From positions 34,266-98,265 of the forward strand of contig CALAPY010000093.1 in the NCBI GenBank assembly GCA_937891015.1: a stretch of 64,000 nucleotides of DNA, given 5' to 3'. Positions 52,526 through 60,796 of this stretch are shown here, piece by piece (positions within the stretch are counted from its first letter, which is position 1; every line of letters starts with the position of its first letter). Position numbers and translations under genes: made by a program. The stretch is from UBA2108 sp002713215. GTDB lineage: Bacteria > Bacteroidota > Bacteroidia > Flavobacteriales_G > Salibacteraceae. The notes under the pieces were generated by a model. It saw only the letters and a list, made by a program, of their open reading frames with translations. It ran no database searches and was not told the DNA's origin.

Positions 52526-54984
52526 AAAATCAATTGCTTATAATTCTGGTTGTGGCATTTACCAATGCCATTGGGTTTGCACAGCTAACCAAAAGAGACT
52601 ACACTCCACTTTCTTGTACAGGTGAAATTCCCAACGCTTTTCTTGAAACCGCTGAAGAGAAATACAAAAGACAGGCCGGAACCATTTCAAGCCAGGACGA
52701 CAAACGAACCCAGGAAAATATTGATGCATTTTATCAATCGAGTAATTACATGCTTGATCGGGTGTTGCTGGGAGGCGACGTCTTGTTTGGAGATACCCTA
52801 ACCCGATACGTCAATAAGATTGCCGATGCACTGCTGAAAAACGATCCACACCTGAGAAGTCAAATCCAGTTTTACGCGTTCAAGTCTCCCTATGTAAACG
52901 CATTCTCCACCGATCAGGGGTATATATTCGTTAACATTGGACTAATTGCGCAAGTAGCCAATGAGGTGGAGTTGGCGTATGTAATTGCCCATGAAATAAT
53001 TCACTTTAGAGAAAAGCACAACACCAAGGGATATGTAGAAAGTGATTTAATAAGACGGGGAAAGGGGGAATACAAAGAAGAAAATAACCATGATCGCATA
53101 AACTCTTATTACCAGTACAGCAAGAACCTGGAAACCGAAGCCGATAAGGAAGGTTTAAAAATGCTCGCAAAATCTCCGTACAACGCGTTAAAAGCCAAAG
53201 GGCTTTTTGATGTATTGTTATACTCCTATCTACCATTTGACGAAGAGGAATTTGACGCTTCCTTTTTAGCAAATAACGCTTTCGAATTTCCGGAAACCTT
53301 GTTAATGGATTCAACCAAGGACATCAAGGCGCGAGATGAAATAGATGACAAACACAGTACTCACCCGAATATTAAAAACCGAAGAAAATCGACTTACAAA
53401 TACTTCAAGCGCCTTAAAGGATCGACCGATGATAAAAAAACCTACCTGCACAGCAAAGAAGAATTCAGATATGTAAGGGATGTAGCAAGGTTTGAAGTTA
53501 TTCGGCAAAATATTATTGACCATCGATATGACCGAGCCATCTACAACATCTATTTGATGAATGAAAAATACCCAGACAACCTTTATCTAAATAAATGCCT
53601 GATTACATCGCTGGAAGGTTCACTCCTGTATAAAGAAGAAGGAATATCGAACGAGGTAATGTCTCGCTATAAAAAGGTTGAAGGAAGCTCACAAGCAGTC
53701 TCTTTTTGGTTAAAGAAAATCAAGAAAAAAGACCTTGCGGTGGTATTGGCAGGAAAAAACTACGAAACCCTTCGAATGGACCCCGATAATCCTCAGCTAC
53801 AAAAGTCGTTGCATAGAAACCTGTCTCGGGTGATTCACAAATACAACATGTACGAAGATGATTTTGAAGTCAACGATTCACTTCTCGGAGCCTTTGAGCC
53901 AGAGATGGAGGAGCCGGAAGTTGAGGATAGTTCGTCGACCAAAGTCAAAGAAGAAAAGAAAGAAACCATTGACGATATTTTTGGGAGTAGCGATGATGAT
54001 TTCGCTTATGTAGAAGAAGATGAACCGGTAGAATCTGAGAAAAAAGAAACAAGAACGGAAGACGATGAAATTGACGACTTTTTTGCAGATGATTATACTG
54101 AAAAAAGAAGGAAAAAAAGTACTCCAGTCAATAACGCAGATACTACAGACGCAGAAAAAAGCAAGTACGATAAAATAAAGGAGCGTAAAAAAGAAGAGGA
54201 AGTGATTGAAGAGGTGAAAAAAGACTTCCGAAAGATGGTTTTTTACGATATGCTCACCGAAGACATATTCATTAAAGCCTTTGAAAAAGCCTCTGAAGAC
54301 AAAACAGAAGAACTAACTCCTACCGAAGAACTTAAAAGAAAAAGGATAAAAGAAAAGGAAGACAAGCTGATAGCAAGAAAAGGTCATGCGTTGGGCATTA
54401 ATAAAATTACGATTCTTGATCCTGTTTACTATGTAATTGATGATCGATACAATGAAACCGAGGTACTCTATATAAAATCCGAAACCCAAAAAGGGAAATT
54501 GGAGGAATACATTAAAAGTGCTTCAGGAAAAACAGGTCTTTCAGTGGATGTTCTAAATCCAAAAAACCTCACTGAATTAGATATTGAGTCTTTCAATGCT
54601 ATGATTAAACTGAAAGAATGGGTCAATGAATCTACCAATCATGAAGTCGAAGATGTCCCCACCCTGCTTTCACTGGAACTTGATGGAATAAGTGAAGCAC
54701 TCGGAACAAAGTATGTTGCTACACAAGAAGTGTACAACATTAAATTGAGTAAGAATGAAGCTCAGTATATTTTAAGTATGGCCTACCTGGTTACAATTCC
54801 CTGGGCCATTGGAAAACTTGCGACACCAGAAGCGGCAACTTATTTCAAATTCAGGCTGGTTGACATTGAAAAGCAGGAAATTGTAATGGAGACTGAATAC
54901 TTCTATAAAGGAAAGGATAATGGTGGAACGCTTAAGGGCTGTTTATATAATTCATTTATTCAGGTAAGGAGGGACAAACAATGA
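52522..54984 (+). CDS. M48-family metalloprotease with long C-terminal region
   Basis: An exported protease of 820 residues. The signal peptide is 1-21 (IGFA-Q). The M48 domain (about 65-290) has the zinc site HEIIH (H157, E158, H161) in VIAHEIIHFREKH and a third ligand E204 in NLETEADKEG. A helical, TPR-like region (about 310-445) follows, then a highly acidic, Lys/Glu-rich low-complexity linker (about 453-570). The C-terminal domain (about 600-820) is one I do not recognise. Relatives such as BepA look after outer-membrane assembly, but they end with TPRs and lack the last domain. It overlaps lgt and the next gene by 4 bases each. Confidence 0.9.
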   Translation: MKNQLLIILVVAFTNAIGFAQLTKRDYTPLSCTGEIPNAFLETAEEKYKRQAGTISSQDDKRTQENIDAFYQSSNYMLDRVLLGGDVLFGDTLTRYVNKIADALLKNDPHLRSQIQFYAFKSPYVNAFSTDQGYIFVNIGLIAQVANEVELAYVIAHEIIHFREKHNTKGYVESDLIRRGKGEYKEENNHDRINSYYQYSKNLETEADKEGLKMLAKSPYNALKAKGLFDVLLYSYLPFDEEEFDASFLANNAFEFPETLLMDSTKDIKARDEIDDKHSTHPNIKNRRKSTYKYFKRLKGSTDDKKTYLHSKEEFRYVRDVARFEVIRQNIIDHRYDRAIYNIYLMNEKYPDNLYLNKCLITSLEGSLLYKEEGISNEVMSRYKKVEGSSQAVSFWLKKIKKKDLAVVLAGKNYETLRMDPDNPQLQKSLHRNLSRVIHKYNMYEDDFEVNDSLLGAFEPEMEEPEVEDSSSTKVKEEKKETIDDIFGSSDDDFAYVEEDEPVESEKKETRTEDDEIDDFFADDYTEKRRKKSTPVNNADTTDAEKSKYDKIKERKKEEEVIEEVKKDFRKMVFYDMLTEDIFIKAFEKASEDKTEELTPTEELKRKRIKEKEDKLIARKGHALGINKITILDPVYYVIDDRYNETEVLYIKSETQKGKLEEYIKSASGKTGLSVDVLNPKNLTELDIESFNAMIKLKEWVNESTNHEVEDVPTLLSLELDGISEALGTKYVATQEVYNIKLSKNEAQYILSMAYLVTIPWAIGKLATPEAATYFKFRLVDIEKQEIVMETEYFYKGKDNGGTLKGCLYNSFIQVRRDKQ

Positions 54985-55802
54985 GAATATTAGTGACATT
55001 GTTTCTTGCCCTTCTCATTAACTACGGTAGTTTCTCACAATCCATTTATGGATATATGGGAAAACGATTTTATGTGAAAGGGGCCTTTACTGCCAGCCCA
55101 TCTATTTTTAGTCGTAACCTCGAAGGAAATATGGCCGCTCTAAAATTTAATGTGATTGGAACCATAAGTGCCGATGTAGTAATGAATAAGAAACAAGTAA
55201 TGGCAATCAACTATAAGCGGTATTCAAGCGTCGCTTCGGTTCATAGTGAAGGATTGGGACTAATTGCGAGACAAGGGTTTGTTTTCGATGGTGGAAGTTC
55301 TTCTGACTCTTGGGAGATTGGTGATTTTAGATTTACAACCAATGAAATTGGGTGGAATTATCAGTTTTTTGGAAAGAACCTCGATGCCCCACTTGGCACC
55401 TTCATTAGCGTAGGGTTTGGTTTTGCCATGTCTAAATTCGACGCTCCTTTTCAAACATTAAATCAATCAACAACAAGTGGAACTTTAACCAATGCACAGG
55501 TACTTCAATTTGACAATAGTACGGTGATCACATCACCAATCATTAGATTTGGCCTTGGCAAACAAACCGTTTTTTGGGACCGGTTTCTTTTCGATGTTGG
55601 AATGGATATAGGACTTAATTTAGCATTTATAGGTACGCAATTTGCAAGCTTAAACCCTTTCGGTTCCGGGTCAACAAGCACCGGAGGTTCAGTTCTCACG
55701 CAAGAAGAATTTGAACGGGTTAGTAAAAAGGCCGTTCAGAACAGGGTCTTTATGATGAACCTGGTCAATTTCAGAATGGGATTAGCGTTTTTGCTATTCT
55801 AG
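54981..55802 (+). CDS. Probable outer-membrane beta-barrel protein
   Basis: A 273-residue protein with a signal peptide (about 1-20, YGSFSQ). It then has alternating hydrophobic and polar strands with aromatic residues at the strand ends, ending in FRMGLAFLLF, a C-terminal Phe typical of barrel proteins. A Gly/Ser-rich segment near 225-235 would be a loop. I do not recognise a family. The start overlaps the end of the M48 gene by 4 bases, so a shared outer-membrane task with that protease is plausible. Confidence 0.7.
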   Translation: MRILVTLFLALLINYGSFSQSIYGYMGKRFYVKGAFTASPSIFSRNLEGNMAALKFNVIGTISADVVMNKKQVMAINYKRYSSVASVHSEGLGLIARQGFVFDGGSSSDSWEIGDFRFTTNEIGWNYQFFGKNLDAPLGTFISVGFGFAMSKFDAPFQTLNQSTTSGTLTNAQVLQFDNSTVITSPIIRFGLGKQTVFWDRFLFDVGMDIGLNLAFIGTQFASLNPFGSGSTSTGGSVLTQEEFERVSKKAVQNRVFMMNLVNFRMGLAFLLF

Positions 55803-55836
55803 CCGTACACCCTTTCCACCTTAATAGTTTCAACCT

Positions 55837-55867
55837 TTTTGTTTGGTGAATCCTTTGCCTAATTTTA
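55837..55867 (+). promoter_or_regulatory. Possible promoter of the DUF1801 gene
   Basis: TTTTG (55837-55841), 18-base spacer, TAATTTTA (55860-55867), one base off TAnnTTTG. It lies 35 bases before the ATG at 55903. Confidence 0.35.
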
Positions 55868-55902
55868 GAGCTTCGAATTATTACTATAAAGAAGCTTGAA
55901 GA

Positions 55903-56328
55903 ATGGGCAAATACGAACTAAAAACAAAAGTTAATGATGCCAGCGTAACTGACTATATCAATCAAATTGAAAACGAACAAAAACGAACCGATGCATTTGA
56001 ACTCATAGACATAATGAATTCAATAACCGGTAAAGAACCGAAAATGTGGGGCGGAAGTATCATTGGTTTTGATTCTTATCATTACAAATACAAAAGCGGG
56101 CAGGAAGGTGATATGCTGGCTGTTGGGTTCTCACCCCGAAAGGCAAAGCACTCCATATACATTTTGCAGGGGTTTAGCAATCAGGAAGAGCTTATGAATA
56201 AACTAGGCAAGCATAAAACCGGAAAATCGTGCTTGTATATCAATAAATTAGATGACGTTAGTAGAGAAGTCTTAAAAGAGCTTATTTCAGAATCGTACAA
56301 CTATGTCATCAACAAGAAATGGCCTTAA
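55903..56328 (+). CDS. DUF1801 (YdhG-like) protein
   Basis: A 141-residue cytoplasmic protein. It starts with a helical part (VTDYINQIENEQKRTDAFELIDIMNSITGKEPKMWG). It then has GGSIIGFDSYHYKYKSG, AVGFSPRKAKHSIYI and the final segment CLYINKLDDVSREVLKELI. These are the marks of the DUF1801 family, an all alpha-beta fold of unknown function. It stands alone between the barrel gene and the PIG-L gene. Confidence 0.9.
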   Translation: MGKYELKTKVNDASVTDYINQIENEQKRTDAFELIDIMNSITGKEPKMWGGSIIGFDSYHYKYKSGQEGDMLAVGFSPRKAKHSIYILQGFSNQEELMNKLGKHKTGKSCLYINKLDDVSREVLKELISESYNYVINKKWP

Positions 56329-56393
56329 TAAGGTTCAATTCCAATACAATCGATTCCAAAATTGGACGTTACTATAACTTTTAAAATTCCCAA

Positions 56394-58901
56394 ATGATTA
56401 AAATTTTATTCACCAATTTAATTTGCATTTTATCAATTTCACTTCTAGCCAGCCCTAAAGGCGGTGATAAGCCCGGCCCGGCATCTTCGGCTCACATTTT
56501 AGAAGAAATTGAAAAGCTCAATGTACTGGGATCGGTTCTCTACATTGCTGCCCACCCAGACGATGAAAACACAAGATTGATCTCCTGGCTGGCGAATGAC
56601 AAAAAAGTAAGAACCGGGTATCTCTCACTTACCCGTGGTGGTGGTGGACAAAACCTGATTGGAAGTGAAAAAGGAGAACTCATTGGGGCTCTTCGGACAC
56701 AGGAATTATTAGAGGCTCGAAAAATAGATGGTGGTACGCAATTCTTCTCAAGAGCAGTGGATTTTGGTTATTCGAAGACTACCGATGAAACGTTGGAAAA
56801 ATGGAATGAGGATGAAGTACTTTGGGACATGGTATGGGTAATTCGAAAATTCAAGCCCGAAATTATTATTACACGATTCCCGGCAAATAAGTATGCAGGA
56901 CATGGACATCATTCAGCATCTGCCGTGCTTACCAATAAAGCAGTTGAAATGGCAGCAAGCCCAAAGGTTTTTCCAGAGCAATTAAAACACGTAACTGCCT
57001 GGCGTACCAAAAGGCTCTACTACAATACATCTTCCTGGTGGCGAAAGGATTTGGATAAAAAGTACTTAACCGATGACAACCTTATTCGTGTTGATGTTGG
57101 AACCTACAATGCAACCCTTGGAAAATGGAACAACCAAATTGCGATGGAAAGTCGATCACAACATAAAAGCCAGGGATTTGGCGCTTCAGTTAATCGGGGA
57201 GAACAATTCGAATACCTCGAGTATGTTAGTGGTGATAAAGCCAAACAAGACCTTTTCGACGGAATTGATTTATCGTGGAAAAGGCTGGCAAAAACAGAGC
57301 AAATTCAATATCAGCTGGACCAGATACTGGACAAGTTTGATGCCCGAAATCCTTCTGCCAGCGTTGCCGACCTGGTAGAATTATACCGACTTATGGATAA
57401 CTATCAGTACGTATCCTATTGGATGGAACGAAAGAAGGAAGACTTGAAAAATTTAATATTCGATGCATCAGGACTTTGGATGGAAGCTGTTTCAGAACAA
57501 GAGTATACCACCCCTGGAGGCTCCATACAGGTTAATACCTCAATTATCAATGCTGGAAATATTCCGGACATAGAAATCGATTCGGTAAGCTTTCCCGGAA
57601 AGGATACTGCAATTTTTGGCCTGCTGGAACAAAACAAATGGCAAAAAGTATCGGTAGGAATCACCATTCCCGAAAATGCCTCCATAACTCAACCCTATTG
57701 GTTGGTTGAAGATTACAATACAATGTTTCAAGTTGAAGATATACTTCTCAGAGGACTTCCCTTTAACCCTCCTCCCTACTCGGTAACCTACCATGTAAAT
57801 ATTGAAGGTTTGTCTTTTAAATACTCAACTCCTATTCAATACAAATGGAGGGACCGTGTAAGCGGTGAAAACATAAAAGCACTTTCTATTCGACCAGAGC
57901 TCACTATTAACATTGACAACTCGGTTTACGTCTGCCCTTATGGCAACGAACAGGAAATATTTGTTACTGTCGTCAACCAAAAGGAAAACATGACCGGGGA
58001 ACTTAAACTAAACCTTCCCAAAGGATGGGGTTTATCGCCGGCAAGTCATGTTGTTACCCTAAATACCAAAGGAAGTGCTTCTGTCTATACTTTCAAACTA
58101 AAACCTACTTCCAGTGCCCAATCAGGAGAATTTACTGCTGAAATAAAAAGTGGAAATAAAACGTACAACCGCTCAATTGAAACCATTGAATACCCTCATA
58201 TTCACACCCAAACGTTGTTCCCAAAAACAAGGGGAAAAGTGGTAACGGGTGATATTAAACTGCTTAGCAAGAAAATAGGGTATATCTCCGGAACGGGAGA
58301 TGAGGTCCCTGAAGCCATTGAGCAAATGGGAGGTCAGGTAGAATTCTTACTACCCGAAAACCTGCCATCTGTAGATCTGAAACAGTATGATGTAATTGTT
58401 GCAGGAATTAGGGCATACAATACGCAAAAAGAACTTGCTAAATACCATCAATTTATGCTTGATTATGTAGACTCCGGTGGGCTCTATGTAATTCAATACA
58501 ACACCTATCATGGTATGCTGGTAAAGGATATCGGCCCCTATCCAATTGAGTTTCCCAAAACCAGGAAAAACAATCGAATTACCAATGAGTTTGCAACTAC
58601 AAAATTCATCGAGGAAGATCACTTAATATTAAACAGCCCAAATAAGATTGAACTCTCCGATTTTGACAATTGGGTACAGGAACGTGGCTTATATTTTCCT
58701 GAAAAATGGGATAAAAATTACGATGCTTTGCTTCGGTGGAGCGACCCGAACGAACAACCGCTTGACGGAGGAATAATTGTTTGTGACAAGGGCAAAGGAC
58801 AATTTGTTTATACAGGAATATCCTTTTTCAGGCAATTGCCTGCCGGAGTTCCCGGAGCTTATAAATTGCTCGCCAATATTCTTTCTTATGGAAGAGAATA
58901 A
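56394..58901 (+). CDS. PIG-L family deacetylase, long form
   Basis: An exported zinc-dependent deacetylase of 835 residues. A signal peptide covers about 1-20. The LmbE/PIG-L domain (about 45-270) has HPDDE at H54-E58 (AAHPDDENTRLISWLAND) and the second His motif GHGHHSAS near 170. A central beta-sandwich region (about 360-610) and a C-terminal glutamine-amidotransferase-like or ThuA-like domain (about 620-835, with YDVIVAGIRAYNTQ and TGISFFRQLPAGVPGAY) follow. Members remove N-acetyl groups from sugars; the substrate here is unknown. The gene overlaps a 39-residue gene by 14 bases and lies in a unit with a sodium symporter gene. Confidence 0.88.
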   Translation: MIKILFTNLICILSISLLASPKGGDKPGPASSAHILEEIEKLNVLGSVLYIAAHPDDENTRLISWLANDKKVRTGYLSLTRGGGGQNLIGSEKGELIGALRTQELLEARKIDGGTQFFSRAVDFGYSKTTDETLEKWNEDEVLWDMVWVIRKFKPEIIITRFPANKYAGHGHHSASAVLTNKAVEMAASPKVFPEQLKHVTAWRTKRLYYNTSSWWRKDLDKKYLTDDNLIRVDVGTYNATLGKWNNQIAMESRSQHKSQGFGASVNRGEQFEYLEYVSGDKAKQDLFDGIDLSWKRLAKTEQIQYQLDQILDKFDARNPSASVADLVELYRLMDNYQYVSYWMERKKEDLKNLIFDASGLWMEAVSEQEYTTPGGSIQVNTSIINAGNIPDIEIDSVSFPGKDTAIFGLLEQNKWQKVSVGITIPENASITQPYWLVEDYNTMFQVEDILLRGLPFNPPPYSVTYHVNIEGLSFKYSTPIQYKWRDRVSGENIKALSIRPELTINIDNSVYVCPYGNEQEIFVTVVNQKENMTGELKLNLPKGWGLSPASHVVTLNTKGSASVYTFKLKPTSSAQSGEFTAEIKSGNKTYNRSIETIEYPHIHTQTLFPKTRGKVVTGDIKLLSKKIGYISGTGDEVPEAIEQMGGQVEFLLPENLPSVDLKQYDVIVAGIRAYNTQKELAKYHQFMLDYVDSGGLYVIQYNTYHGMLVKDIGPYPIEFPKTRKNNRITNEFATTKFIEEDHLILNSPNKIELSDFDNWVQERGLYFPEKWDKNYDALLRWSDPNEQPLDGGIIVCDKGKGQFVYTGISFFRQLPAGVPGAYKLLANILSYGRE

Positions 58902-59007
58902 GAGCCAACCACTAGAAGATGAAAACAAGCTGCAATATGCCGCAGTCCTGATCGTTTTTTTGATTCTCGTTGCACTGTTTTACGCTTTGACATCTTATTT
59001 TAAATGA
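58888..59007 (+). CDS. 39-residue single-helix membrane protein
   Basis: A short frame from ATG 58888 to TGA 59007. The N-terminal 15 residues are acidic and polar (MEENKSQPLEDENKLQ); one helix of about 20 hydrophobic residues follows (AAVLIVFLILVALFYALTSY). It overlaps the end of the PIG-L gene by 14 bases and the symporter start by 4 (ATGA), so it is placed exactly like a translated, coupled gene. Tiny subunits of transporters exist (for example YhdT with PanF), so it may associate with the symporter encoded next. The function is inferred from position only. Confidence 0.7.
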   Translation: MEENKSQPLEDENKLQYAAVLIVFLILVALFYALTSYFK

Positions 59008-60692
59008 GCAGTGTAGATTGGTTTGTTCTTTTAAGTTCTCTGGCTTTTATAGTGGGCTACGGTACATGGAAAACCAGACGTAACCGGGATCTAAACAGCT
59101 ACCTCAAAGGAGGTAATGGAATGGGATGGCTTACCATCGGGTTGTCTGTAATGGCGACGCAGGCAAGTGCCATCACTTTTATTTCAACTCCCGGATTGGC
59201 CTATGAAAGTGGGATGGCTTTCGTTCAAAACTATTTTGGCCTACCCCTGGCACTTATAATTGTCTGTACCGTCTTTCTTCCCATCTATTATAAGCTAAAG
59301 GTTTACACGGCTTATGAATACCTCGAGGGGCGATTCGACCTAAAAGTGAGGCTACTCACTGCCGGAATATTTTTACTTCAACGGGGATTAGCCGCCGGAA
59401 TAACCATTTATGCACCGGCCATCATTTTAAGCACCATGCTCGGATGGAACCTAAGTTTTACCATTCTTATGGTTGGAATACTGGTAATTATATATACCGT
59501 ATCCGGTGGGACCAAGGCAGTTAGTTTAACTCAGAAATGGCAAATGTCCATGATTTTGATTGGGATGGGAATCGCCTTTTTTATTCTTCTCAATCGAATG
59601 CCCGACGGAATAGGGTTATTTGAAAGCTTGCAAATTGCAGGAGCAAGTGGAAGAATGAATATTGTGGACTTTTCGTTTGACCTTGATAAGCGATACACCT
59701 TTTGGACCGGAATTACCGGGGGACTTTTCCTGGCACTCTCCTACTTTGGTACCGATCAAAGCCAGGTTCAACGATACCTGTCCGGGAAATCACTTAAAGA
59801 AAGTAGAATGGGATTAATATTTAATGCCATCTTAAAAATTCCCATGCAGTTTATGATCCTGCTAACCGGTGTTCTGGTGTTTGTATTCTATCAGTTTGAA
59901 GAGCATCCGGTACTTTTTAATCGGGTTGCTGTACAGGAAGTTCAGCAGAGTGAATTTGCAAATGAATTCAAACAAATAGAAGACCAGCACCAACAGTTTC
60001 ATGCCGAAAAAAGGAAACTTGTTCAGGAGTATGTTCAGAATCCAAATAAATCACAGGGAGCTCTTTTGGAACTGGATGAAAAAGGGAAGAAGATTAGGGA
60101 TGAAGCTCGAGCTGTAGTACTAAAAGCGAATCCCGATCTAAGTTCCAGGGATAGTGATTACGTATTCTTGACCTTTATCTTGAACTACTTACCCAAGGGT
60201 ATTATTGGATTGCTCATAGCCGTGATCATTTCTGCAGCCATGTCAAGTACAGCAGGAGAAATCAACGCCCTGGCCAGTACCACCATGATCGACTATTACC
60301 AACGATTAAGGAAAAACGATTTAAGTGATAAACAGAAAGTAAGTACGTCCAAGTGGCTTACCCTGGCATGGGGAATTTTAGCTATCACATTTGCCTTGTT
60401 TGCTCAATTGGTGGAAAATCTAATAGAAGCGGTCAACATTTTAGGTTCCGTATTTTATGGGACCATCCTGGGTATTTTTCTAGTTGCGTTCTTTTTTAAA
60501 AAGGTAAATTCTAGGTCGGTGTTCTTAGGAGCTTTAGCCGCCCAATCAGCCGTATTTGCCATGTTTTTTAGCAACCAAATTGAGATAAGCTATCTCCTGT
60601 ACAACGTAATTGGATGTGTACTTGTAATTATTCTGTCCATGCTTATTCAGCTTGGACTAACGGGCACAGGGATTTTAAAAAGCCCTAAATAG
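59004..60692 (+). CDS. Sodium:solute symporter
   Basis: A membrane protein of the SSS (LeuT-fold) family, 562 residues with about 13 helices. Family stretches include GLSVMATQASAITFISTPG near the start, YLEGRFDLKVRLL and YTVSGGTKAVSLTQKWQM. A polar, charged insert of about 85 residues (about 300-388, Glu/Lys/Gln-rich, coiled-coil-like) lies between two helices, longer than in many relatives. The C-terminal half has SAAMSSTAGEINALASTTM. The substrate is not evident; partner genes suggest an acetylated sugar or its product. It overlaps the small membrane gene by 4 bases. Confidence 0.9.
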   Translation: MSSVDWFVLLSSLAFIVGYGTWKTRRNRDLNSYLKGGNGMGWLTIGLSVMATQASAITFISTPGLAYESGMAFVQNYFGLPLALIIVCTVFLPIYYKLKVYTAYEYLEGRFDLKVRLLTAGIFLLQRGLAAGITIYAPAIILSTMLGWNLSFTILMVGILVIIYTVSGGTKAVSLTQKWQMSMILIGMGIAFFILLNRMPDGIGLFESLQIAGASGRMNIVDFSFDLDKRYTFWTGITGGLFLALSYFGTDQSQVQRYLSGKSLKESRMGLIFNAILKIPMQFMILLTGVLVFVFYQFEEHPVLFNRVAVQEVQQSEFANEFKQIEDQHQQFHAEKRKLVQEYVQNPNKSQGALLELDEKGKKIRDEARAVVLKANPDLSSRDSDYVFLTFILNYLPKGIIGLLIAVIISAAMSSTAGEINALASTTMIDYYQRLRKNDLSDKQKVSTSKWLTLAWGILAITFALFAQLVENLIEAVNILGSVFYGTILGIFLVAFFFKKVNSRSVFLGALAAQSAVFAMFFSNQIEISYLLYNVIGCVLVIILSMLIQLGLTGTGILKSPK

Positions 60693-60694
60693 GG

Positions 60695-60727
60695 TTTGGT
60701 CTTGTGAACTGAAGGCTCATAACTTTG
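60695..60727 (+). promoter_or_regulatory. Bacteroidota promoter of topB
   Basis: TTTG (60695-60698), 21-base spacer, TAACTTTG (60720-60727), the best full match in the window. Transcription would start near 60733, leaving a leader of about 64 bases before the ATG at 60797. Confidence 0.7.
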
Positions 60728-60796
60728 TAAAATCCGAATCGGAAAATGTTGCGCCTTCCTTGTTAATTTACAAGATTTGAATTCTCTCCCAGGTAT

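Noticed and set aside
53880..54230. Acidic low-complexity part of the M48 gene as a frameshift or insertion
   Set aside because: The frame is continuous, the codon use matches the rest, and the domains after it are ordered.
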